From positions 1-8,576 of the forward strand of contig CAORJJ010000081.1 in assembly GCA_948517135.1 (NCBI GenBank): a stretch of DNA of 8,576 nucleotides, in the 5' to 3' direction. The notes below the pieces were generated by a model. That model searched no databases. It worked only from the letters and a program-made list of their open reading frames with translations, and was not told the DNA's origin. The stretch comes from an uncultured Clostridia bacterium (GTDB taxonomy: Bacteria > Bacillota > Clostridia > TANB77 > CAG-508). A program made the position numbers and the translations under genes. The first letter of the stretch is position 1. The number at the start of each line of letters is the position of its first letter. This document shows, one piece after another, positions 1 to 6,346 of this stretch.

Positions 1-915
1 GTAGAGCATAATCCTGAGAAAATCAGAATTGCTATTGGAAAAGCAAACAATGAAGTAAGAAGGAAGGAAAAGGCAACAAAGGAAGAAATCGAGGAAATTA
101 TTGAGTATATTGAAGAATTAAATAATAAAAATTATAAGCTTGATATTGATGAAAATACTGAAGATGAATTATCAATATTAAAAAATGAAATATATAAAAT
201 TACAGTAATGCTCAAAGAAAATGCTGAAAATTCGATTAAAGATAAAATAAATCTGAAAAATTCATTATCAGATATTTCACATCAATTGAAAACACCTTTA
301 ACATCAATTACAATTATGCTTGATAATATATTAGAAAATCCTAATATGGATTCAAATATTAGAAATGAATTTATAAAAGATATAAAAAGACAAATTATAA
401 ATATTAATTTTTTGGTAGCATCATTACTTAAGTTATCAAAACTTGATGCTTGTAGTATAAATTTTATAAATAAAAAAGAATATATTAAAGATATATTAGA
501 TGAAAGCATAAAAAATGTAGGTGCATTATGTGATTTAAAAAATATAACAATAAATTTAAGCGGAGATGAAGAGGGACAAATTTATTGTGATTTAAAATGG
601 CAAGTTGAAGCAATAACAAATATTTTGAAAAACTGTGTAGAACATTCAAATGAAAATTGTAAAATTGATATAAATTATCAGCAAAATAAAATGTATTCAA
701 AAATAGAAATACAAGATTATGGGAGTGGAATATTAGAAAAAGATTTACCTCATATTTTTGAAAGATTTTATAAAGGTGAAAATTCATCTAGTGAAAGTAT
801 TGGAATAGGACTTGCACTTTCAAAATCAATTATAGAAAAAAATAATGGCTATATAATTGTAGATTCAAAAGAAAATGTTGGAACAAAATTCCAAATAAAG
901 TATTTTGAAATTTAA
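1..915 (+). CDS. Sensor histidine kinase, 5'-truncated by the window edge
   Basis: This is the cytoplasmic catalytic half of a two-component sensor kinase, which autophosphorylates on a histidine and passes the phosphate to a response regulator. The frame is open from base 1 to the TAA at 913-915, giving 304 residues. Numbered from base 1, the H-box SDISHQLKTPLTSI has the phospho-acceptor His at residue 94. The N-box follows with Asn207 and Asn211, then the G1 box DYGSG at 239-243, the F-box IFERFYKG at 252-259 and the G2 box GIGLA at 268-272, so HisKA and HATPase_c are complete. Residues 35-90 form a charged helical linker (YIEELNNKNYKLDI, then EDELSILKNEIYK) typical of VanS/VncS-like Firmicute kinases. 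The Met at 208 is not a credible start: it sits inside this linker and has no Shine-Dalgarno site. The membrane segments expected upstream are off-window. The partner regulator is not visible and is probably also upstream. Residues 1-33 are hydrophilic and slightly richer in G+C than the rest. Confidence 0.93.
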   Translation, partial: VEHNPEKIRIAIGKANNEVRRKEKATKEEIEEIIEYIEELNNKNYKLDIDENTEDELSILKNEIYKITVMLKENAENSIKDKINLKNSLSDISHQLKTPLTSITIMLDNILENPNMDSNIRNEFIKDIKRQIININFLVASLLKLSKLDACSINFINKKEYIKDILDESIKNVGALCDLKNITINLSGDEEGQIYCDLKWQVEAITNILKNCVEHSNENCKIDINYQQNKMYSKIEIQDYGSGILEKDLPHIFERFYKGENSSSESIGIGLALSKSIIEKNNGYIIVDSKENVGTKFQIKYFEI

Positions 916-947
916 GTTAAAATTCTTTAAACATATCTAAATTTCAA
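905..947. repeat. 10-bp perfect inverted repeat spanning the kinase stop codon
   Basis: TTGAAATTTA at 905-914 is the exact reverse complement of TAAATTTCAA at 938-947. A T:G and a T:A pair could extend the stem outwards by two. The stem is almost all A/T and is not followed by a T-run, so it is a poor intrinsic terminator. It may be a weak 3' stabilising hairpin or a protein-binding palindrome upstream of the next promoter, or it may be chance in AT-rich DNA. Confidence 0.4.
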
Positions 948-963
948 GAAATGTTAATTTCAG

Positions 964-995
964 TTGACAAAATTTCAAACTCAAATTGGTAGAAT
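964..995 (+). promoter_or_regulatory. Candidate promoter for the XRE/DUF4097 unit
   Basis: A perfect -35-like TTGACA lies at 964-969 and an extended -10, TGG followed by TAGAAT, at 987-995. The 20-bp spacer is longer than the optimal 17, so the extended TGn element may be what makes it work. Transcription would begin near 1002 and leave a leader of about 50 nt before the ATG at 1052. A second perfect TATAAT at 1013-1018 has no recognisable -35 at the right distance. The motif AATTTCA recurs at 940, 956 and 971, and AGTTG/CAACT arms at 962-966 and 997-1001 flank the core; either could be an operator, but this is unproven. Confidence 0.5.
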
Positions 996-1051
996 GCAAC
1001 TACTGAATAAAGTATAATTTTATCAGAAAGCAAAAGAAAGGAAATGAAAAG

Positions 1052-1741
1052 ATGGATAATTTAGGAGAAAAATTATTTGAATTAAGAAAAGCTAAAAACT
1101 TATCTCAAGAAGAAGTTGCAGAAAAACTAAATGTAACAAGACAAACAGTTTCTAAATGGGAAACAAACCAAAGTACGCCAGATTTTGATAAAATTGTACC
1201 ATTATGCGAATTATTTGAAATAAGTACAGACGAATTATTAAGAGGTAAAAAAGCAGAGTTAAAGAAAGAAGAAAAAAGTGAAGAGGGCGAGAAATGTCCA
1301 GAATTAAAAGATGATACTAAAGATATGAACAAAGATGAGATTAGAAGAAAATCAGCAAATGAAATAAGTACTTCAATATTTATTTACATTGCATCAATAG
1401 CAGTATTTATTGTTATTGTATCAAGCACTAATATAGATGTAATTTTATCAGTAGGCCTTCTTCTAATTGCTTGTGCATATGCGACAGCTAGAATTATAAA
1501 AGGATGTATGTCTATGCCAAAAGAAGAACCTAAAGTAGAAAAAGTTATAAATGAAAAAAAAGAAATATTAAAATCTATAAAATGTATTATATGGTGCTTA
1601 ATTACAGCTATTTATATAATTTTAAGTTTTACAACTATGGCATGGTATATCACTTGGGTATTATTTATAATAGGGGCTGTAATAACAGAAATTGTTAAAT
1701 TATGTTTTTTATTAAAGGAGGTAGGAAATGATGAAAAATAA
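1052..1741 (+). CDS. Membrane-anchored XRE-family transcriptional regulator
   Basis: This 229-residue protein joins a DNA-binding domain to a membrane domain. Residues 5-64 form a classic HTH_3/XRE domain: the helix-turn-helix LSQEEVAEKLNVTRQTVSKW spans 18-36 and is followed by the usual ...PDFDKIVPLCELFEISTDELL end. Residues 65-100 are a highly charged Lys/Glu linker. Four hydrophobic segments follow at roughly 107-125, 128-147, 175-194 and 198-221, with a polar loop at about 151-174, so the C-terminal half probably sits in the cytoplasmic membrane. An AAAGGAA site about 9 nt upstream supports the ATG. The last 14 bases overlap the next gene, so the two are very likely cotranscribed and translationally coupled. 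Similar HTH-plus-membrane proteins are common in Firmicutes, and the usual idea is that the membrane part senses a signal or binds a partner. The regulatory target and ligand are unknown; autoregulation of its own promoter or control of the exporter downstream are reasonable guesses. Confidence 0.9.
   Translation: MDNLGEKLFELRKAKNLSQEEVAEKLNVTRQTVSKWETNQSTPDFDKIVPLCELFEISTDELLRGKKAELKKEEKSEEGEKCPELKDDTKDMNKDEIRRKSANEISTSIFIYIASIAVFIVIVSSTNIDVILSVGLLLIACAYATARIIKGCMSMPKEEPKVEKVINEKKEILKSIKCIIWCLITAIYIILSFTTMAWYITWVLFIIGAVITEIVKLCFLLKEVGNDEK
1715..1721 (+). promoter_or_regulatory. Strong Shine-Dalgarno site inside the XRE gene
   Basis: AAGGAGG lies within the last codons of the XRE gene and is a near-perfect anti-16S match. 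It is 6 nt before the ATG at 1728 and 9 nt before the adjacent ATG at 1731, so either of the tandem ATGs could be used. The annotated start at 1728 may therefore be one codon too early. Confidence 0.8.
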
Positions 1742-2516
1742 ATCTTTAATAATAACATTAATTACACTTTTATCAATAATAGTTATATTATTGACAATAT
1801 TTTTAATACTTGGTATATCTGGAAAATTTACAAATATTAAAACAAGCAATAGAAAAATAATATTAGATCAAACTTATGAACCAGAACATGTGGAGAAAAT
1901 TGATATAGTATCTGAGGTAGGAGATGTTAAAATTTTTGAAACTTCAGAAAATAATATTAAAGTAACAATATATGGAAAAAGCGATAAAAATCTAAAAAAT
2001 ATAAATATTTCGAATAAAGATAAAATTTTAAAATTTGAAATTCTAGGAATGAGTAACAAAATTGTAAACTTTGGATTTTCTCCAAATGATATAGTTATTT
2101 ATGCTCCAAAAGAAGTTATAAATGAAATAAAAATAAAAAGTGATTATGGAGATGTTGAAATTGGAAATTTTGAAAACACTTTGATAGATTTAGAACAAGA
2201 TTGTGGAGATATAGATATAGAAACAGTAAAAAATACTACAATAAAGTCTTCTTATGGTGATGTAAAAATAAAATCTATATTAAATAAATGTAATATAGAT
2301 TTAAGTTGTGGAGATGTAAAAATAGAAAATCTTCAAATAAATGAAAATTCAAAAATAAAAAATGACTTAGGTAATATTAAAATAGAACAAACAAATGATA
2401 TTTTTATTGATTCTAAAACAGATTTAGGAGAGGCAAAAATAGAAAACAATAATAGACATTCAGAAATAACATTAACTATTTCAAATAGTTGTGGAGATAT
2501 AAAAGTTAATAATTAA
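1728..2516 (+). CDS. Membrane-anchored DUF4097-type beta-repeat protein
   Basis: This 262-residue protein has a single N-terminal transmembrane segment (about residues 6-30) after a short basic start, and no lipobox cysteine. The rest is predicted to be extracytoplasmic. From residue 63 a short motif of the form (V/Y/C/L)-G-(D/N/E)-(V/I/A)-x-(I/V) recurs, with its glycine at 65, 141, 160, 177, 195, 215, 234 and 256. From 141 on the spacing is 17-22 residues, matching a right-handed beta-solenoid as in DUF4097 (putative adhesin) and LiaG-like proteins. In Firmicutes such proteins are often encoded next to small membrane proteins or regulators tied to envelope stress, and their biochemical role is unsettled. 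Here it overlaps the XRE gene by 14 bases and is followed directly by a terminator. A signal-sensing or anti-regulator role for its transmembrane partner is plausible but inferred. Three of the eight repeats carry Cys before Gly-Asp (159, 194, 255). Confidence 0.85.
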   Translation: MMKNKSLIITLITLLSIIVILLTIFLILGISGKFTNIKTSNRKIILDQTYEPEHVEKIDIVSEVGDVKIFETSENNIKVTIYGKSDKNLKNINISNKDKILKFEILGMSNKIVNFGFSPNDIVIYAPKEVINEIKIKSDYGDVEIGNFENTLIDLEQDCGDIDIETVKNTTIKSSYGDVKIKSILNKCNIDLSCGDVKIENLQINENSKIKNDLGNIKIEQTNDIFIDSKTDLGEAKIENNNRHSEITLTISNSCGDIKVNN

Positions 2517-2525
2517 AATATTTGC

Positions 2526-2553
2526 AAATCCCAGAAAAAGTTTTCTGGGATTT
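2526..2553 (+). terminator. Intrinsic terminator after the XRE/DUF4097 unit
   Basis: AAATCCCAGAAAA at 2526-2538 pairs perfectly with TTTTCTGGGATTT at 2541-2553, with the innermost pairs opening to form the loop. The CCCAG/CTGGG core gives stability and the stem ends in TTT. The tail beyond (AATAATAAAA) is only moderately T-rich, so strength is uncertain. It lies 10 bases after the stop codon and before the next promoter, as expected of a transcription-unit boundary. Confidence 0.72.
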
Positions 2554-2572
2554 AATAATAAAAAATTATTAA
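2552..2572. repeat. 8-bp inverted repeat upstream of the exporter promoter
   Basis: TTAATAAT at 2552-2559 is the reverse complement of ATTATTAA at 2565-2572, with a 5-base A spacer. It lies about 15 bases upstream of the candidate -35 box of the exporter operon. It could be an operator or an UP-like AT element, but so simple an AT palindrome may be chance. Confidence 0.25.
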
Positions 2573-2587
2573 GATAAAAAAATTCTA

Positions 2588-2616
2588 TTGTTATATGTTT
2601 TTTATAGTGGTATGAT
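2588..2616 (+). promoter_or_regulatory. Promoter of the exporter operon
   Basis: TTGTTA at 2588-2593 and TATGAT at 2611-2616 are 17 bp apart, with an extended -10 TG at 2608-2609 (reading TGGTATGAT). The predicted start is near 2623, giving a leader of about 40 nt before the ATG at 2662. It lies after the hairpin at 2526-2553, so the exporter operon probably has its own control. A second TATAAT at 2638-2643 lacks a matching -35 and is too close to the ribosome site. Confidence 0.65.
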
Positions 2617-2661
2617 AATACAGTAAAATAATGTATTTATAATGTAAGGGGAAAATGTGTT

Positions 2662-4035
2662 ATGGCAAGAGGTATAAAAAAAGAAAAAAATAAGAAGAAA
2701 AAATTTTTAATAATTTTTATTATATTAGTAGTTATTATTACTATTGGATTATTTGTGTTTAAAAAAGTAAATAGAAATACTGAAAATGATGAAAATAAAA
2801 TTGCAGTTCAATTAGTTTCAATACTTACAGGAAGCGCAGATAATTCTCAAAATAGATTTTCAGGAGTAGTAGTTTCACAAAAAACTATTAAATTACAAAA
2901 AGAAGAAAATAGAACAGTAAAAAAAGTATATGTAGAAGTAGGGCAAGCTGTAAAAGCAGGAGATAAGCTTTTTGAATATGATACGGACGAGGTAAGTGCC
3001 AAAATAGATCAAGAAACATTAGAAGTTGAAAAATTGCAAAATGCTATTACAAATGCTCAAAAGCAAATTGAATCTATTAATTCGGCTAAAGCAGAAAATC
3101 CAACTGGAGATCATACTTCATATAATTTAGAGATTCAAACTCAAGAAAATGAAATTAAACAAACTCAGTATAATATAACTGCCAAAAATAATGAAATAAA
3201 AAGATTAAGAAAATCTTTACAAAATACAGTTATAAAATCAGAAATTGATGGAATTGTTCAAAGTATCAATGATTCAGAACATTCAGACACAAGCGATATG
3301 GGAATGGGAGATACACAAGATAATTCATATATGTCAATCATGCAAACAGGACAATATAGAATTAAAGGGATAATTAATGAACAAAATATGTTTTCTATTA
3401 GTGTAGGCGAGAAAGTTATTATTCATTCAAGAGTGGATGAAAATATAACTTGGACAGGAACAATTGAAAGTATAGATACATCAAATCCTGAAAAGAATTC
3501 TGATGGATATGGATATATGGTTATGGGAGAAGATAGCTCAAATAAATCGTCTAAATATCCTTTTTATATAACATTAGATTCTATGGATGGTCTTATGATG
3601 GGACAACATGTTTACATAGAGAAAAATATTGGTCAAACAGAAAAAAAAGAAGGAATATGGCTTTCAAATTATTTTATAACAGAAGAAAATGGTGAATATT
3701 TTGTTTGGATAGCTAATAAAAAAGATAAATTAGAGAAAAGAAAAATTAAAGTTGGAGATAAAAATGAAGAAAGTGGCGAATATCAAATATTAGAAGGTTT
3801 AACAAATGAAGATTATATTGCAATTCCACAAGAAAACTTAACAGAAGGATTAGATGTAAATAAATTTGATACATTAGATGTTCCAGTAAATATAGATATG
3901 ACAACTGATGATATGGTGGTAGAAGAAAACAATCCAGTAGTTCAAGATGGAACAATTACTCCAGAGGAAGGAACAACTGAAATTCCAGCTGTTCCAGAAA
4001 CTTTACCACAAACATCAGCAGAAGCTATTCAATAA
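2662..4035 (+). CDS. HlyD/MacA-type membrane fusion (adapter) protein 1
   Basis: First gene of the exporter operon: a 457-residue adapter for a MacB-type ABC transporter, anchored in the membrane and facing outwards. A Lys-rich N-terminus (residues 1-14) precedes one transmembrane segment at about 15-33. The split biotinyl/lipoyl domain covers about 67-107 (VKKVYVEVGQAVKAGDKLFEY) and 188-204 (NTVIKSEIDGIVQSI). Between them lies a coiled-coil hairpin at about 109-187, rich in Glu, Gln, Lys and Ile, with a short turn near 144-152. A beta-barrel (about 230-325) and a membrane-proximal domain (about 330-405) follow. Residues 408-457 are an acidic tail rich in Pro, Thr and Val. A Met-rich loop at 213-227 follows the second lipoyl half. 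AAGGGG 10 nt upstream supports the start. It shares its C-terminal pattern (ENG, then KLEKR, then an invariant Gly a few residues on) with adapter 2, so the two are paralogues. The substrate is unknown. Confidence 0.9.
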   Translation: MARGIKKEKNKKKKFLIIFIILVVIITIGLFVFKKVNRNTENDENKIAVQLVSILTGSADNSQNRFSGVVVSQKTIKLQKEENRTVKKVYVEVGQAVKAGDKLFEYDTDEVSAKIDQETLEVEKLQNAITNAQKQIESINSAKAENPTGDHTSYNLEIQTQENEIKQTQYNITAKNNEIKRLRKSLQNTVIKSEIDGIVQSINDSEHSDTSDMGMGDTQDNSYMSIMQTGQYRIKGIINEQNMFSISVGEKVIIHSRVDENITWTGTIESIDTSNPEKNSDGYGYMVMGEDSSNKSSKYPFYITLDSMDGLMMGQHVYIEKNIGQTEKKEGIWLSNYFITEENGEYFVWIANKKDKLEKRKIKVGDKNEESGEYQILEGLTNEDYIAIPQENLTEGLDVNKFDTLDVPVNIDMTTDDMVVEENNPVVQDGTITPEEGTTEIPAVPETLPQTSAEAIQ

Positions 4036-4056
4036 TATTAAAAGTGAGGAATAACA

Positions 4057-4728
4057 ATGATTGTAGATATTAAAAATGTCAATAAAGATTATATTCAAGA
4101 AAAAATGACAGTAAATGTTTTAAAAGATATAAATCTTTCTGTTGATAAAGGCGAATATATAGCTATAATGGGACCTTCTGGTTCAGGAAAAACAACATTA
4201 ATGAATATAATCGGATGTTTAGATATACAAACATCAGGAGAATATTTGTTAGAAGAACAAGATGTTTCGAAAGTTAATGATGATAAAATGTCAGAGATAA
4301 GAAATGAAAAAATAGGATTTGTTTTTCAACAATTTCATTTATTGCCTAAACTGAATGCAATGGAAAATGTTGCGTTACCACTCCTATATAGAGGTTATGA
4401 AAAAGAAGAAAGAATGAAACTCGCATCAGAAGCATTAGAAAAAGTTGGACTTGGTGAAAGAAAAAAGTTTATGCCAAATCAACTATCAGGTGGTCAATGT
4501 CAACGTGTGGCAATAGCTAGAGCAATTGCAGGAAATCCTATATTACTTTTAGCAGATGAACCAACAGGAGCTCTTGATACGAAATCAGGAGAGCAAGTTA
4601 TGGAATTATTTAAAAAACTAAATGATGAAGGTGCAACAATAATTATGATAACTCATGAGCAAGAAATTGCAGAACATGCAAATAAGATTTATTATATAAG
4701 AGATGGAATGCTTAGAAAGGAAAAATAA
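4057..4728 (+). CDS. ABC transporter ATPase, LolD/MacB (YknY-like) family
   Basis: The 223-residue nucleotide-binding subunit of the exporter, acting as a cytoplasmic dimer under the permease. It has all the ABC motifs: Walker A GPSGSGKT at 39-46, Q-loop FVFQQFHLLP at 88-97, signature LSGGQ at 143-147, Walker B ILLLADEP at 162-169 with catalytic Glu168, D-loop GALDTKS at 171-177 and switch His200. Length and the NQLSGGQ...RVAIARA context fit the LolD/MacB/YknY branch, which drives mechanotransmission transporters rather than classic channel exporters. The residue after LSGGQ is Cys148 where Gln or Lys is usual; this should not affect catalysis. GTGAGGA 6 nt before the ATG supports the start. 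The gene lies 21 bases after adapter 1, and its TAA directly abuts the ATG of adapter 2, so expression is clearly coupled. Confidence 0.95.
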   Translation: MIVDIKNVNKDYIQEKMTVNVLKDINLSVDKGEYIAIMGPSGSGKTTLMNIIGCLDIQTSGEYLLEEQDVSKVNDDKMSEIRNEKIGFVFQQFHLLPKLNAMENVALPLLYRGYEKEERMKLASEALEKVGLGERKKFMPNQLSGGQCQRVAIARAIAGNPILLLADEPTGALDTKSGEQVMELFKKLNDEGATIIMITHEQEIAEHANKIYYIRDGMLRKEK

Positions 4729-6342
4729 ATGGCTAAGTTAAATGGTAAAAAAATACTTAAATTTGTAATTATTGCATTTATTATAATTGCTATAATTGTA
4801 GGGATAATTGTTTTCTTTGCTACACGTAAAAAAGTTGAAGTATCAGTTTATTCAGTAAGAGATGTTGGAAATGAGAATTATTGGGAAAATAACTCAACTT
4901 CACAGGGGATGATAAAAGAAGATAAAATGCAATCTGTCTATTTAAGTTCTACTCAAAAAGTAGAAAAAGTTTTAGTTAAAGAAGGGCAAAATGTTAAAGT
5001 AGGACAGCCACTTTTAAAATATAATACAACTCTTTCAAATTTAGAATTAGAAAGAAAACAAATAGAAATAAAAAAGCAAGAATTAGAATTAGATAAAGCT
5101 CAAAAAGAATTAGCTAAAATTCAAACTTATAAACCAGGAGAACCTATATATGGTTCATTACCAGAAGAAGAACCACTTCCAGAAGAAAAGCCTAAGTTTC
5201 ATGATACAGTACCAAATATAACTCCTCCTACACCAGTTGTATCAGCTGAAAATGAAATGAAACCAGCACCACTTACAGGAGAAGGAACACAAGATAAGCC
5301 ATACATGTTTATTTGGGAAGAAAATAAAGAATATAATCAAGAATTTATGAAAGATGTAATTGAAAGAGCTGGAATTGGAAAAGCAGAAGTTGTTGCTTTA
5401 TTCATGATTAGAGAAGATAATAGTATGACAGGTAATCTAATAAGTAGTTCCAAAATTAAATTTACTAAAAAAGATGATAATTATAGTTTTTCAATATTAG
5501 GAGCATGGACTGGAGATGAAAATGATCCATTATATCCAAACGACCAAAATACAAATGAACCAGTAGAACCAGTTATGCCAGAAATTCCAGAGGTTGGGCC
5601 TATATATACAGCGTCTGAATTAAAACAAATGAGTGTTGAAAAAGAAAATGAAATAAATGATATTGTTTTGAATATCAAAGTTGCCAAAAGTGAACTGAAA
5701 AAATTAAAGGAAGAAGCTAAAAATAACACTGTTTATAGTAAGATAGATGGAATTGTAAAAACTGTTTTAAATCATGAAGACGAAACTGCAAAAACTAAGC
5801 CAATAATTCTTGTATCAAGTGGCGGAGGCTATTATGTACAAGGTAGAGTTGGAGAATTCGACTTAAATAAAGTTAAAGTAGGACAAAAAGTTAATGTTCA
5901 ATCATATGAAAGTGGTAATTCAAATGAAGGGATAATTGAAAAAATATCAGATGTTCCTCTAACAGGAAATTACTATAATGGATTGGGAAACAATAATGTT
6001 TCATACTATCCATATACTGTAAAACTTGATGATAGTGCTAATTTCAAAGAAGGAGAATATGCTTCATTAGAATTTATTTTTGAAGAAGAAAAAACAAATT
6101 CTTTTTATGTAACATCTGCTTTTGTTCTTTCAGAAAATGGAAAGAACTATGCTTATATTGCAGGTGAAGGTGATAAACTAGAAAAAAGAGAGTTGAATAT
6201 TGGAAAAAATATGCATGGTATGGTAGAAATACGTGGTGGAATGACAATGGATGATAGAATTGCATTTCCTTATGGAAGAAATATTAAGGAAGGAACTCCA
6301 GTAGTAGATGGTTCTCTTGAAGATCTATATAGTGGAATGTAG
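4729..6342 (+). CDS. HlyD/MacA-type adapter protein 2 with inserted hairpin-tip domain
   Basis: The second adapter of the exporter, 537 residues and about 80 longer than adapter 1. One transmembrane segment at about 10-31 is followed by the first lipoyl half (about 60-98, KVEKVLVKEGQNVKVGQPLL) and a coiled-coil helix (100-132). The returning helix is at 295-332 and the second lipoyl half at about 333-346 (NNTVYSKIDGIVK). A beta-barrel and a membrane-proximal domain run to about 525, with the shared ENG...KLEKR motif. The two helices are separated by about 160 residues: a Pro/Glu-rich linker (about 135-180), a probable small globular domain (about 182-262, opening GEGTQDKPYMF) and a second Pro-rich acidic linker (about 263-292). 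The insertion is in frame, and both flanks match the usual adapter order. AAAGG 8 nt upstream supports the ATG, which follows the ATPase stop without a gap. The insert's function is unknown; it could bind substrate, the cell wall or a partner. Confidence 0.9.
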   Translation: MAKLNGKKILKFVIIAFIIIAIIVGIIVFFATRKKVEVSVYSVRDVGNENYWENNSTSQGMIKEDKMQSVYLSSTQKVEKVLVKEGQNVKVGQPLLKYNTTLSNLELERKQIEIKKQELELDKAQKELAKIQTYKPGEPIYGSLPEEEPLPEEKPKFHDTVPNITPPTPVVSAENEMKPAPLTGEGTQDKPYMFIWEENKEYNQEFMKDVIERAGIGKAEVVALFMIREDNSMTGNLISSSKIKFTKKDDNYSFSILGAWTGDENDPLYPNDQNTNEPVEPVMPEIPEVGPIYTASELKQMSVEKENEINDIVLNIKVAKSELKKLKEEAKNNTVYSKIDGIVKTVLNHEDETAKTKPIILVSSGGGYYVQGRVGEFDLNKVKVGQKVNVQSYESGNSNEGIIEKISDVPLTGNYYNGLGNNNVSYYPYTVKLDDSANFKEGEYASLEFIFEEEKTNSFYVTSAFVLSENGKNYAYIAGEGDKLEKRELNIGKNMHGMVEIRGGMTMDDRIAFPYGRNIKEGTPVVDGSLEDLYSGM

Positions 6343-6346
6343 AATT

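Noticed and set aside
208..915. Kinase gene beginning at the ATG at 208
   Set aside because: The frame is open upstream to base 1 and encodes the conserved linker; there is no Shine-Dalgarno site before 208. The gene is treated as 5'-partial.
905..947. Intrinsic terminator after the kinase gene
   Set aside because: The stem is a perfect inverted repeat, but it is nearly all A/T and no T-run follows it, so it is kept only as a repeat.
1013..1018. Perfect TATAAT as the main XRE promoter
   Set aside because: No -35 element lies at 16-19 bp, and the extended -10 at 987-995 with upstream TTGACA is a better candidate. It cannot be excluded.
1044..1064. Six-codon upstream open frame overlapping the XRE start
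   Set aside because: Its ATG is only 2 bases from the AGGA ribosome site, which is correctly placed for the ATG at 1052 instead, so regulation by this frame is not supported.
2140..2513. DNA tandem repeat or CRISPR-like array in the DUF4097 gene
   Set aside because: The periodicity is at the protein level (x-G-D-V-x-I). The nucleotide copies diverge and spacing varies from 17 to 22 codons.
2638..2643. TATAAT just before the adapter-1 ribosome site
   Set aside because: It has no -35 match and would start the transcript at or beyond the Shine-Dalgarno site.
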